From assembly GCA_964522015.1 (NCBI GenBank), contig CAZFST010000036.1, forward strand, positions 1 through 37,957: a DNA stretch of 37,957 nt, given 5' to 3'. Every line of letters starts with the position of its first letter. Positions within the stretch are counted from its first letter, which is position 1. The notes beneath the pieces were generated by a model, which saw nothing but the letters and a program-made list of their open reading frames with translations, was not told the origin of the DNA and searched no databases. The stretch comes from QQWI01 sp964522015. Lineage in GTDB: Bacteria > Bacillota > Clostridia > Peptostreptococcales > Acidaminobacteraceae. Shown here piece after piece: positions 1-7,888 of the stretch. The position numbers were made by a program, and so were the translations under genes.

Positions 1-36
1 TGTAGGTTCTAAACTGAATTTATAGGCGCGTTCCAT
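1..36 (-). CDS. tnpB: tnpB, first 12 codons, cut by window edge
   Basis: The ATG at 36-34 reads MERAYKFSLEPT, identical to the start of the complete tnpB at 15330. The AGGAGG upstream is at the right distance. Only the extreme N-terminus is in the window, so it cannot be judged whether this copy is intact. Confidence 0.8.
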   Translation of the reverse strand, partial: MERAYKFSLEPT

Positions 37-219
37 GTACAATACCTCCTCAAAATACGAACATGTGTTCTGGTTTTATTGTACCACTTTCTCGGCAATA
101 TAACTAGTGATTTGCTCAAAAAAACGCCTCATTTGAGGCGCAGGCAATTCATCTCCCACCTTCGCTCTCACTAAGTGAGCAAGGAAGGCTAAGAGGTGGG
201 AGTCTTCTTGCCAAGGATG
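1..219 (-). mobile_element. tnpB element copy 1 (IS200/IS605-type), left end only
   Basis: Bases 1-224 match 15295-15518 with one mismatch (A versus G near 123), so this is the 5' part of a second copy of the element at 14064-15513. It contains the first tnpB codons, the AGGAGG ribosome binding site, a small hairpin (GCCTC/GAGGC near 126-142) and the large left-end hairpin with arms CTCCCACC and GGTGGGAG (about 152-202). Identity to the other copy stops after 224, and on the minus strand the last shared bases are TTTAT, the likely target motif kept at insertion. The element lies inside a beta-lactamase-like gene. The rest of it, including the right end, is outside the window. Confidence 0.88.
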
Positions 220-963
220 ATAAAGCTTACCCCTGGATCACACCCTTGAAAATAAGGCATATAATTGCCATCTTCTTTTTTGTCTAACCAGAGCCCATAG
301 CCATACTCTGACTCGGAGTCAGAGTCAGATTCGGAGCTGAATTCTAGATCAGATTTAGCGTCAACACTATAAATATTAGTATAATACACTTCTTGTACAG
401 TGTCATAAATATAAGCATTCGCACATTTGCTTGGTAATCTGTCGAGTTCGTAATAACCGGTATCGCTCATCCCACAAGGACTAAATACAGCGTCTTGTAA
501 AAAGAGATCAAAGGGCTTTCTAGTCAATTTTTCAATAATCATTGCCAGAACAACATAGCCCGTATTATTATATTGAAATCTTTCACCTGCAGGATACATC
601 ATGGGTTTATCAATAAATAGAGGGAGCAAATCTCCATTTTGTCTGATCTTGTAGTTTGGATAGTCTTGCCACAGCTCGGCATACTCCTCCATAACGCTTT
701 CATCAAAGTAATCAGGTATTCCCGAGGTATGTGTTAGCAATTGTTTGATAGTAATGAGAGGGTTTCAAAATACCGACAGCCACAAAAGCTTTACCAGCTG
801 ATGCGGTGGCAAATTTAGTATCAGCTTCATTGGCGACACCATTTGGTAAATCTGCATAGCCATATGCTTTTTGAAAAATCACCTGATTATTTTTGAATAT
901 TGAAATACATCCTTTAAAATCTTCATTGACCACTTTGTCTATCGTAACTTGTATTTGTTCCAT
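189..963 (-). pseudogene. Serine beta-lactamase-like hydrolase, doubly disrupted
   Basis: Two frames carry one family. The upstream part (963 to about 755) has the class C/penicillin-binding-type catalytic motif SAGK in a FATASAGKAF context. The downstream part (about 745 to 220) has LLTHTSGIPDY, a YNNTGY motif (the Y-x-N-type site) and a C-terminal PGVSF. Between the two frames the usual spacer of about 35-40 residues after the catalytic lysine is shortened by roughly 20 residues and the frame changes, which points to an internal deletion. The C-terminus is then cut by tnpB element copy 1: the last native residues are VSF, and the tail IILGKKTPTS comes from the element. A ribosome binding site precedes the ATG at 963. 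Family members are usually soluble or exported serine hydrolases of unknown substrate. The gene is very unlikely to be functional. Confidence 0.85.
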
Positions 964-990
964 TCTTTATACACTCCTATCAGGTTTTCC

Positions 991-1071
991 AATATTCCAG
1001 TTATGTTACTAATCAGTAAACTACGCCACTTCTATCATAGCTTATACAACAGGCAAACTAACTGGAATATT
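991..1071. repeat. 13-bp perfect inverted repeat, widely spaced
   Basis: AATATTCCAGTTA at 991-1003 is the exact reverse complement of TAACTGGAATATT at 1059-1071, with 55 bases between. A smaller hairpin (TTACT/AGTAA) sits inside the left part. The repeat lies in the control region of the broken hydrolase gene. It could be a paired operator, a structured leader or the remains of a miniature element; the sequence does not decide. Confidence 0.6.
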
Positions 1072-1138
1072 TGAGTAACAATCATTTTTTATCAAGCGCG
1101 ACTCAAATGAAACAGTTGTTTAGATTTAAGTTTTGTTT

Positions 1139-1168
1139 TTGACAGCAACCGACTATTCGTGATATACT
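1139..1168 (+). promoter_or_regulatory. Sigma-A-type promoter for the membrane ferredoxin gene
   Basis: TTGACA at 1139-1144 and TATACT at 1163-1168 are separated by 18 bases, close to the vegetative consensus. The gene start at 1228 follows with a GGAGG site. The leader between holds C-rich and G-rich runs near 1192-1204 that could pair. Confidence 0.75.
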
Positions 1169-1227
1169 TCATATTGATTTACCCCTCCCCCACGGGATAA
1201 GGGGATATATTCTGGAGGACATCTATT

Positions 1228-1713
1228 ATGAAGCGTATTGCACATTACCGCAGTTATATTCAACTTTTTTTTTCAGCACTGGTATTTTATATTCTAGTTA
1301 AGTTCAGTGCCGGCCTTGCAATCGTCTTTGGTGCATCCCTCTTACTTGGTGCAGTTTTCGGTAAGATGTTTTGCAAATGGATGTGTCCCGTCGGAATGAT
1401 TATGGAATTCATGATGCGCAATATGGATAGTACCCATCAGAAACATCATATGTACAATTACTTCAAAATGGGTTGCCCAATTAGTTGGATCCAAGGCATT
1501 TTAAACCGTTTCTCACTGGTCCGCATCAAACGGGATGCAACGACTTGTACGGCGTGCGGTTTATGTGATAAGGCTTGCTATATCACAACGCTCAATACAG
1601 ATTTCAGCATCTATAAGACTGAAAAGAAAGACCCAGCCTTGGCATTTAACTGTTCAAAGTGCCTTGAATGCATCGATTCATGCCCTCAAAAAAGCTTAGA
1701 CTTCAAAATATAG
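1228..1713 (+). CDS. Membrane-anchored 4Fe-4S ferredoxin-like protein (NapH/CcoG-like)
   Basis: The protein has 161 residues. Residues about 10-45 form one or two hydrophobic segments, followed by CKWMCPVG, the cysteine motif typical of NapH, NosR and CcoG-type membrane ferredoxins. The C-terminal half holds two ferredoxin clusters: CTACGLCDKACY (about residues 109-120) and CSKCLECIDSCP (about 141-152), where the last cysteine of each motif is thought to serve the other cluster. It probably passes electrons between a membrane pool and a cytoplasmic partner; the partner is not visible here. It is shorter than the four- to five-helix NapH family, so it is a minimal version. A strong promoter lies upstream, GGAGG precedes the ATG, and a terminator follows directly, so it is probably a single-gene transcript. 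Confidence 0.82.
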   Translation: MKRIAHYRSYIQLFFSALVFYILVKFSAGLAIVFGASLLLGAVFGKMFCKWMCPVGMIMEFMMRNMDSTHQKHHMYNYFKMGCPISWIQGILNRFSLVRIKRDATTCTACGLCDKACYITTLNTDFSIYKTEKKDPALAFNCSKCLECIDSCPQKSLDFKI

Positions 1714-1720
1714 TACCAAG

Positions 1721-1755
1721 GCACTGAGATAACGCATTCCCAGTGCACTTTTTTT
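1721..1755 (+). terminator. Rho-independent terminator after the membrane ferredoxin gene
   Basis: The arms GCACTG (1721-1726) and CAGTGC (1741-1746) enclose a 14-base loop and are followed by a T run to 1755. Confidence 0.7.
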
Positions 1756-1764
1756 ACAATAACA

Positions 1765-1793
1765 TTGACCGTTCGGTCAGTCAGTGATATAAT
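1765..1793 (+). promoter_or_regulatory. Promoter with TetR-type operator across the -35
   Basis: TTGACC (1765-1770), a 17-base spacer and TATAAT (1788-1793) form a strong promoter. The perfect palindrome TGACCGTTCGGTCA (1766-1779) overlaps the -35. This TGACCG..CGGTCA pattern is a common operator of TetR/AcrR repressors, so self-repression by the gene that follows is likely. Confidence 0.85.
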
Positions 1794-1816
1794 GATAAAA
1801 AAGTGAGGTGCCCCAT

Positions 1817-2473
1817 ATGAACGATCTTCGTCTAAGCCGTGGTTTTGAAGCCCGACAAAAGCTAATTGAAACAGCAGTAACCTTAATTGCATCCGATGGC
1901 ATTGCCCTGCTAAGCGCCAAGAGATTAGCAGATGCCGCTTCAATGAGCAAAAGCAACGTATTTCATCATTTTCCATCCATTGATGATTTAACCCTGGCAA
2001 CCTTCGACTATATTGCACAAGTAGTAGCACAATCCACAACCCTTCCCGAGCTAAACTCTAATCAAAAAATGATTGCACTAAACTCAGAACAAACCCTCAG
2101 TGAACTCTTGCTCGCCCTTGGTCACCAAGCCTTTAACCTAGCACCCCAGGCGGAAATTGTTTTCACCGCCCTTTTGCACTTTTCTCAGCTAGCCCTAGTC
2201 AATCCCATCTATAAAAAACGTCTAATTGCTGTTAAAGACAAGGCTACAAAAGGCTTGATCCAAACCTTAATCGCATGGGCCAAAAATCAACCCCTTAATC
2301 AAGAACAGTTCCAAATCCAGGTGGCATTGATTGCAGAAAACATTGTCATGAACTTAGACTCCCTTGGCATGTACCATATGATTGAGCGAAATCCCAAAAG
2401 GTCCATGGATCAATGGGCCCAAAGCGTAGCATTTTACTGCTATACCTTAACAAAAGGCCAAACCACAACCTAA
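1817..2473 (+). CDS. TetR/AcrR family transcriptional regulator
   Basis: About 218 residues. The N-terminal helix-turn-helix is clear: ETAVTLIASDGIALLSAKRL, then the recognition-helix region MSKSNVFHHFPSIDDL (about residues 37-55), as in classical TetR proteins. The C-terminal ligand-binding half is all-helical and lacks a recognisable subfamily mark. The ATG at 1817 was chosen over an in-frame GTG at 1808 because GTGAGGTG sits 5-8 bases before it and the GTG lies inside that site. The operator in its own promoter suggests autorepression, and the 59-base gap to the next gene suggests one transcript with the small membrane protein and the GNAT enzyme. The ligand is unknown. Confidence 0.9.
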   Translation: MNDLRLSRGFEARQKLIETAVTLIASDGIALLSAKRLADAASMSKSNVFHHFPSIDDLTLATFDYIAQVVAQSTTLPELNSNQKMIALNSEQTLSELLLALGHQAFNLAPQAEIVFTALLHFSQLALVNPIYKKRLIAVKDKATKGLIQTLIAWAKNQPLNQEQFQIQVALIAENIVMNLDSLGMYHMIERNPKRSMDQWAQSVAFYCYTLTKGQTTT

Positions 2474-2532
2474 CCGTAAATCCACTCTAACTAACCAAAT
2501 CTTCAAGTTACACAGTCATAAGGAGGTACCAC

Positions 2533-2786
2533 ATGAAGACCCCTCTCATCAACATTCCAAAGTTTTTCCACGAGCTCTTTGGTAGCCAGCAACGAAAATC
2601 AGAGCTTATCATTGTCATCGGGTTCTCGGCGGCTCATTCATGGCATTTGGACTCATGGCACTCCTATCCTTTGGAGAATCTTTACCAACCATGGTCCGCA
2701 TCATCTATGCACTCTACATGATCAAAGTCATCTACAGCTTTGCAGTCATACAAGAGCCATATCAGGTGGTGACCCATGACACATAA
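2533..2786 (+). pseudogene. Small membrane protein, frameshifted
   Basis: An AAGGAGG site and ATG at 2533 open a frame starting MKTPLINIPKFFHELFG that reads well to about 2625 (IIVIGF). From 2628 the sensible reading moves to another frame, GGSFMAFGLMALLSFGES and on through YALYMIKVIYSFAVIQEP to TAA at 2784-2786. Restoring one base near 2626 would give a single protein of about 84 residues with two hydrophobic segments. Its end overlaps the start of the GNAT gene (ATG 2776), a normal translational coupling, which supports the reconstructed frame. The change may be a real mutation or a base-calling error. No family was recognised. Confidence 0.7.
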
Positions 2787-3363
2787 AGCCAGCCAACTAC
2801 TCAGCGATGCCTTTGCCAAAGACCCATGGATAGTCCATTTAGTAGGTCATAACCCAGATAAACGCATCCGCTTCTTTAATTGCGTTTTGGCCCTTGCTGA
2901 GCACACAAGTCAAGAACTGTTAACCGTTTATAAAGATCAAGAATTAGCAGGCATTGCGATTGTTGAGAAACCTGATAGCATGGCTCAAACAAAAATGGGT
3001 TTCAACAAAGTTGTGGAATTGTCCAAGGTCATTATGCGACTGTTGACAACAGTCGGGTTCAAACGTTTTGGGACTCTTAATCGCTATATGAGAATGACAA
3101 CGAGGTACAGACCAAAACAACGACACCACTATTTAGTTTGTGTCGGGGTATCACCTAAGTATTGGGGCATGGGACTTGGTAAACATTTAATTAACGAGGC
3201 TAAAGCCTTTGCCATATCAGACCCACAATCGATTGGAATTGGTCTGGACACAGAACTTGAGGCAAATGTCGCTCTTTATAAAAGTATGGGCTTTGATTTA
3301 CTAGGCACTGAAGCCCTAACTAAGAATCTGAGTATCTACACTATGTTTTGTTCAAAGTCGTAG
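2776..3363 (+). CDS. GNAT family N-acetyltransferase
   Basis: 195 residues. The acetyl-CoA-binding part is visible: LVCVGVSPKYWGMGLGKHLI (about residues 115-134) holds the strand 4 / G-x-G-x-G/A-type loop, and ANVALYKSMGFDLLG (about 157-171) is the usual helix and strand near the end of the fold. The N-terminal half (DAFAKDPWIVHLVG) resembles the GNAT group that begins 'L..AF..DP....'. It transfers an acetyl group to an unknown amine. Its start overlaps the preceding frameshifted membrane gene by 11 bases, so translation was probably coupled. It belongs to the TetR-controlled block and may be a detoxifying enzyme; that is inference. Confidence 0.85.
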   Translation: MTHKASQLLSDAFAKDPWIVHLVGHNPDKRIRFFNCVLALAEHTSQELLTVYKDQELAGIAIVEKPDSMAQTKMGFNKVVELSKVIMRLLTTVGFKRFGTLNRYMRMTTRYRPKQRHHYLVCVGVSPKYWGMGLGKHLINEAKAFAISDPQSIGIGLDTELEANVALYKSMGFDLLGTEALTKNLSIYTMFCSKS

Positions 3364-3380
3364 CATTTTAATTTGCCCAT

Positions 3381-3422
3381 AAAAAAGCATGGCACTGGGA
3401 AAATCCAGCGCCATGCTTTTTT
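3381..3422. terminator. Bidirectional terminator between convergent genes
   Basis: The arms AAGCATGGC-CTGG and CCAG-GCCATGCTT have one mismatch and a short GAAAAT loop, with an A run before and a T run after. This serves the GNAT gene on the plus strand and the TetR gene on the minus strand. Confidence 0.88.
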
Positions 3423-3461
3423 GTAATCATTTGTGATCGTTAGTTTGTTTTATCCCTCATA

Positions 3462-4040
3462 TTACTTTTCAAGCATAGCTAACCCAGATAAAATCATGCT
3501 GGTCATCAATGTTGCCATTTCCTTAGGGGTTTCTTTATGGCCGGTGCTTAACCAATTGTACAAGAACCCAATGGCACCACTGACGATAAAGGCATAATAG
3601 TAGTCAAATTTATCTGTGGACCTTAAGTTCAATACTTGGGGCCAATCCCTTAGGCATTTTTCTTTCACCAAAAGCTTCATACGTTCAACAAATGCCATGT
3701 CTCCGTTTGGACCAAGCATCACAAAAAACAAATCAGCATCGTCTGAGATAAACTCAAAGATGTTCTCAATCAAAGGTAATGGATTATCCCCTAGAGTCTT
3801 TGGTGAAAACATTTTGATTCGTTGGTAGAATTCATCAAATAGCTCCTGTTGAATTTGTTCAACCATATCAAAAATATCCCTGTAGTGTAAGTAAAATGTG
3901 CCTCGGTTGATATCAACTAGTTCAGCCAACTCTCGAACTGAGATTTCATTGACGCTCTTTTGCCCCATCAACTGAGTCAAACCGTTTATTAGCATACGTT
4001 TGGTCCGTTTTACTCTACGATCAACTGAAGGTGTACTCAT
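3462..4040 (-). CDS. TetR/AcrR family regulator, divergent from MMPL operon
   Basis: About 192 residues. The DNA-binding region is RRVKRTKRMLINGLTQLM followed by SVRELAELVDINRGTFYLHY (about residues 33-52), with the F-Y-x-H-Y-x-D pattern seen in TetR proteins of the DhaS-like group. The C-terminal half (FEFISDDADLFFVMLG) fits that group too. The start was set at the ATG at 4040 because AAAGGAG lies seven bases before it; a TTG just upstream is less likely. The gene points away from the MMPL transporter gene, and the region between carries a palindromic repeat array, so it probably represses the transporter. The inducer is unknown. Confidence 0.88.
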   Translation of the reverse strand: MSTPSVDRRVKRTKRMLINGLTQLMGQKSVNEISVRELAELVDINRGTFYLHYRDIFDMVEQIQQELFDEFYQRIKMFSPKTLGDNPLPLIENIFEFISDDADLFFVMLGPNGDMAFVERMKLLVKEKCLRDWPQVLNLRSTDKFDYYYAFIVSGAIGFLYNWLSTGHKETPKEMATLMTSMILSGLAMLEK

Positions 4041-4121
4041 CAATTTTCTCCTTTGGGTTTATAATTCAACAGTTTACTATGGCAGTGTTGATTAACGTGC
4101 ATTTCAAGGTCACATTGACCA

Positions 4122-4150
4122 TTGTTCTCCTAATTCAACTCCATTATAAT
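4122..4150 (+). promoter_or_regulatory. Probable promoter of the MMPL operon
   Basis: TTGTTC (4122-4127) and TATAAT (4145-4150) are 17 bases apart. The predicted start of transcription falls at the edge of the palindromic repeat array that begins at 4163, so a protein bound there would block the promoter. Confidence 0.6.
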
Positions 4151-4162
4151 GAATCCGAGTTG

Positions 4163-4267
4163 CAAAATCAACTTAAGTTGATTTTGTACAGCAAAATCAT
4201 TAGTTGATTTTGTACAGCAAAATCATTAGTTGATTTTGTACAGCAAAATCTTAGTTGATTTTGTACG
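4163..4267. repeat. Palindromic tandem repeat array, probable multi-site operator
   Basis: The array opens with a perfect 24-base palindrome whose half is CAAAATCAACTT (4163-4174, partner 4175-4186). Its right arm starts the first of three near-identical direct repeats (4176-4201, 4202-4227, 4228-4252) and a partial fourth (4253-4266). Each repeat of 25-26 bases contains GATTTTG and CAAAATC around TACAG, so each unit is itself an inverted repeat. The units lie between the promoter and the ribosome binding site of the MMPL gene. I infer they are binding sites for the divergent TetR protein; alternatively the RNA forms a set of competing hairpins. Confidence 0.85.
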
Positions 4268-4286
4268 TAACCTTTGGAGGCCTTTT

Positions 4287-6398
4287 ATGCACAAATTATT
4301 TAAGTGGATTATTTCCCATCAAAAGTCCGTTGTTTTGACTTTTGCCTTTCTCTGTATTTTTTCAGCAATGGCTGCACCCATGGTTAAGGTCAACTATAAT
4401 CTGATGGATTATTTGCCTGCTGATTCAACAGCTGTGGTTGGTTTAAGCGCCATGGAAGACGCTTATCAGCAAGAAGTGCCCAGTGTCAGAGTGATGGTCC
4501 CTTTTGAGTCTCCAAAAGAAGCTCAAGACCTCTATCAAAAACTGACGAGCATTGAGGGTGTCACAGATGTTTACTGGGTTGGGGATGTGGTCAGTCTCAA
4601 TGAGCCCTTAGCTTTCCAAGAGCCCAGTAAAATTGACAACCTATATCAGAATGGTCAGTACCTTTACACCATAACCCTAGACACTGACAGGCAACGGGAA
4701 GTGGTTGCCCATGTCCGCACCCTAGCTGGTCCAAAAGCTGCCCTTGACGGTAATACAACCTCAACGGTATTTGCCATGAACAATACAGAAAAGGAAGTTT
4801 CAAAAATCACCATTTATGTTATTCTAATCGTATTTGGCATACTGCTCTTAACAACCAGTGCGTGGTTTGAACCCGTGCTCTTTATGGTGGTGATTGGGGT
4901 TGCCATTCTAATCAATATGGGCACCAACATCATCTTTGGTCAAATCTCTTTTCTCACAAATGCCGCTGCCTTAGTGCTACAAATCGCGGTTTCCATGGAT
5001 TACGCCATCTTTCTATTACACCGTTTTTCAGAATTCAGACAAGATGGCCTCCCGGTTAAAGAAGCCATGCTGGCAGCCCTTGAAAAATCCTTTGCCCCAA
5101 TCTTGGCCAGCGCCAGCACCACCATTTTTGGATTTGCAGCCCTGCTACTAATGCGTTACCAAATCGGTGCCGACCTAGGTCTAGTCCTTGCCAAAAGCGT
5201 GATACTTAGCCTCATGAGTGTTTTGGTTCTACTCCCTGTTCTAAGTATTCTCTTTAGCAAACTCATTGATAAAACCCATCACAAGCCTCTTACCCTAAAA
5301 TTCAAAGCCATCACTTGGTCATTTTCACATGCAAAATTCCCAATCATCGCCCTTTTTATGGTCGTGACAGCCATTGGCTTTCTAGCCCAAAACAATAATG
5401 ACTACCTGTACGGCATCTCCAGAATCTATGCAGATCCCACCCTTTCAATCAACCAAGAACGGGCCGCCATTGAAGAGGTATTTGGCAAACAAAATCAACT
5501 AGTGATATTGATTAAAGACGACAAAATCCAGCAACAGCAAATTGTTCAACTGACAAAGGCCATCAAGACCCTACCTGCGGTTAAATCCGTCATCAGTTAT
5601 ACTGAAAGCACTGGGATGGCTTTACCCCTTAGTTTTATACCACAAAGCGACATAAAAGCTCTGGTGGCAGGAGGCTACCAACGGTTGCTGGTCACCCTTA
5701 GCACCCCGGCAGAAGGAGAAGCTGCTTTCAAAGCCACAGAAGATCTGGAAGCTGTGATCCAGTCACACATCCAATCCCCTTATTACCTGGTGGGTGAAAC
5801 CCCCAATACAAGGGACCTTAAAACCATTGTCACCGCAGACAGCTTCAGAGTCAATGGCATCGCAGCCCTGGCAATTGCAGTCATTTTGATCCTTACCTTC
5901 AAAGGCCTAGGCGTGTCCACCCTTTTAATGGTCGTCATTGAAGGGGCTATCCTCATCAACTTAGGAGTCCCCTATTTAACTGGCCAGCCCTTATTTTACA
6001 TCAGCTACTTGATTATCGGCGCCGTTCAACTGGGGGCCACCGTGGACTACGCCATTTTATTTGGCAGCCGTTACTTGGAAAACCGTCACACACTCGATAA
6101 AAGTAGCTCAGCCATTGCCACCATCAAAGATACAGGACTCTCAATCCTGACTTCCGCCAGCATCATGGCAGTCAGTGGCTTCTTCTTAGGCGGCATGTCC
6201 AGCAACCAGCTCATTGGACAATTAGGCCAATTAGTAGGCCGGGGCGCTTGCATTTCCGTATTTCTCGTGCTCACCGTACTCCCTTGCTTGTTATACCTCT
6301 TTGATACTTGGGCCGTGAGACCCCTAAAAGGAAAAGTCATCCCTAATCCAACAAAAACAAATCGAAAGGAAGACAAATATGACACCAAAATTTCTTGA
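4287..6398 (+). CDS. MMPL/RND superfamily transporter (YdfJ/YdgH-like)
   Basis: About 703 residues arranged as two repeats of one large outside loop followed by a membrane bundle, the MMPL/RND plan with 12 predicted membrane segments. The first half starts with a helix (VVLTFAFLCIFSAMAA), then a loop with DYLPADS, then a bundle with SMDYAIFLLHRF. The second has the matching TVDYAILFGSRYLENR. The aspartate in each DYAI motif is the proton-relay residue of the family. The ATG at 4287 follows TTTGGAGG at the right distance; upstream in-frame codons lie inside the repeat array and are not coding. It overlaps the next gene by 20 bases. Substrates in this family are lipids, drugs or siderophores; none can be assigned here. 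Confidence 0.92.
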   Translation: MHKLFKWIISHQKSVVLTFAFLCIFSAMAAPMVKVNYNLMDYLPADSTAVVGLSAMEDAYQQEVPSVRVMVPFESPKEAQDLYQKLTSIEGVTDVYWVGDVVSLNEPLAFQEPSKIDNLYQNGQYLYTITLDTDRQREVVAHVRTLAGPKAALDGNTTSTVFAMNNTEKEVSKITIYVILIVFGILLLTTSAWFEPVLFMVVIGVAILINMGTNIIFGQISFLTNAAALVLQIAVSMDYAIFLLHRFSEFRQDGLPVKEAMLAALEKSFAPILASASTTIFGFAALLLMRYQIGADLGLVLAKSVILSLMSVLVLLPVLSILFSKLIDKTHHKPLTLKFKAITWSFSHAKFPIIALFMVVTAIGFLAQNNNDYLYGISRIYADPTLSINQERAAIEEVFGKQNQLVILIKDDKIQQQQIVQLTKAIKTLPAVKSVISYTESTGMALPLSFIPQSDIKALVAGGYQRLLVTLSTPAEGEAAFKATEDLEAVIQSHIQSPYYLVGETPNTRDLKTIVTADSFRVNGIAALAIAVILILTFKGLGVSTLLMVVIEGAILINLGVPYLTGQPLFYISYLIIGAVQLGATVDYAILFGSRYLENRHTLDKSSSAIATIKDTGLSILTSASIMAVSGFFLGGMSSNQLIGQLGQLVGRGACISVFLVLTVLPCLLYLFDTWAVRPLKGKVIPNPTKTNRKEDKYDTKIS

Positions 6399-7710
6399 TA
6401 TAAAACTAGCAAAATCTGCCCTGAGCCTTGTTCTAGTGGCCCTTCTGACCCTTGCCGCCATCCCCGCAAACCCCAGCTTTGCCCTTGAAACAGCCAGTGA
6501 TGCCGACATAATTTTGTATGGTATATTAGGGGATTCGGGTTTATTAGTTGATGCGTATTCTGTTGAGGTCACTCAAGAAAATGGGGCTGCGATTTATCAG
6601 CAATCCCGAGAAAAGGCCCTAGAACTGCCATGGACCTTTAGCCTGAAGTATACATTAGATGGCAAGACTCTTGTGCCCACTGAACTAGCTGGAAAAACTG
6701 GAAAGTTAGGTATCCAAATCACCGTCAACCAAAATACATTAGTGCAAACTGACGAATTTAAACGGTATGCCCTACAAGTGGTCATGTCCTTACCAGCAGA
6801 CCAAGCCTCTAACCTTGTGGCCCCTGGGGCAACTGTTGTTTATAAAGGCAACGAGCAACAAGCCATTTTTACACTGCTACCTGGGGAGGCCCACACATCC
6901 CAAATCACATGCGATATGACAAATCTTGAAATGGCACCTATTCTGATTAGTGCTGTGCCCATGTCATTGGCAATTGACTTGCCAAGCACAGGGGATGCTC
7001 AGGACCAATTTAACACCCTGATGGATGGGACAAAAGGGCTCAAGGATGGTACAAAGGCCCTGAATAAAGGGATTGAACAGCTTTTGGTGGGATTGAAACC
7101 ACTTGAGCAGGGAGCGTCTCAGTTAAGTGCTTCACTCAGTGATGGTGGTCAAAGTCACCAAGCCATTAAAAACCTTCAAGACACCAACCAACAGTTTATT
7201 TTGCAGGCAAAGCAACAGGTTCAACAGTTAGAAAAGATGATGGTCATGGCCCAGGCGGATCCCGCTCAACTAGCGACACTAAAGGGTCAGTATCAAGGTT
7301 TGATGGAAACCATTATGTTGATTGAAGCCAACCAAAAGGTGATTACTGAGCAAGCACTTGGCATACAGACCCTTTCAAAACATGTGTTTGATCTTGCTGG
7401 AGGACTCAAAAAAGTCGTTGCCGCAGTGGCCCAGTTAAGCACAGGTAGCCAAAAGCTTGCAAAGGGTACCGCTGAGCTTGACAGCGAAATCCAAAGCTCA
7501 AGAGCAGACATCAACGGCATGCTCGTTCAGTTAAAACGACTGGAACCCATTGTGAAATCACCAAATGTTGATGATGAAACAACAAATGACACCCAGTACG
7601 TGATCCGCACTGGGGCTATCAACCTGCCTGAAGTTGCTTCAATAGAAGAAAAAGAAGACAACCCTAGCTTTTGGGATCGCCTTCTCTTGTTGTTTGGTGT
7701 TAAGGTGTAG
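6379..7710 (+). CDS. Secreted YhgE/Pip-like accessory protein with Leu-Gly heptads
   Basis: 443 residues. A signal peptide is visible (SALSLVLVALLTLAAIPANP, ending near SFA). A beta-rich region follows to about residue 195, then a long helical part with the repeated pattern L-x-x-G in steps of seven (LMDGTKGLKDGTKALNKG, then LKPLEQGASQL), as in YhgE/Pip proteins and TIGR03057-type repeats. The last segment DRLLLLFGV may be a short membrane anchor, but no full YhgE membrane module is present. It starts inside the end of the MMPL gene (AAGGAAG before ATG), so the two are translated together. A role as an extracellular partner of the MMPL protein is inferred from this coupling. Confidence 0.8.
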   Translation: MTPKFLDIKLAKSALSLVLVALLTLAAIPANPSFALETASDADIILYGILGDSGLLVDAYSVEVTQENGAAIYQQSREKALELPWTFSLKYTLDGKTLVPTELAGKTGKLGIQITVNQNTLVQTDEFKRYALQVVMSLPADQASNLVAPGATVVYKGNEQQAIFTLLPGEAHTSQITCDMTNLEMAPILISAVPMSLAIDLPSTGDAQDQFNTLMDGTKGLKDGTKALNKGIEQLLVGLKPLEQGASQLSASLSDGGQSHQAIKNLQDTNQQFILQAKQQVQQLEKMMVMAQADPAQLATLKGQYQGLMETIMLIEANQKVITEQALGIQTLSKHVFDLAGGLKKVVAAVAQLSTGSQKLAKGTAELDSEIQSSRADINGMLVQLKRLEPIVKSPNVDDETTNDTQYVIRTGAINLPEVASIEEKEDNPSFWDRLLLLFGVKV

Positions 7711-7819
7711 TCAGTGGTTAAAGATGATGGGCATCTCAGTGCCTGTTAAACATATTCAACAACAAAAATAAATACTTCATCACAAAATAACCATTATAGC
7801 CATTAAATACATTAGGCAC

Positions 7820-7854
7820 AATCTTCCTTTCTCATTTGAGAGGAAGATTTTTTT
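7820..7854 (+). terminator. Terminator of the MMPL operon
   Basis: AATCTTCCT and AGGAAGATT pair, with an inner CTC/GAG around a four-base loop, followed by a run of seven T. It works on the plus strand only. Apart from this hairpin, 7711-7888 shows nothing recognisable. Confidence 0.85.
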
Positions 7855-7888
7855 CCAGTACCCATAATCAGCGTAAATAGGCGTACAT

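Noticed and set aside
1686..2039. Minus-strand open frame opposite the first TetR gene
   Set aside because: No family features, no ribosome binding site, and it covers a good terminator, promoter and operator on the other strand.
4163..4267. Short CRISPR array
   Set aside because: The repeats are directly adjacent without unique spacers and lie in a promoter region; no cas gene is present.
4230..4286. Extended N-terminus of the MMPL protein from a TTG
   Set aside because: Those codons are entirely within the palindromic repeats; the ATG at 4287 has TTTGGAGG and gives the normal family start.
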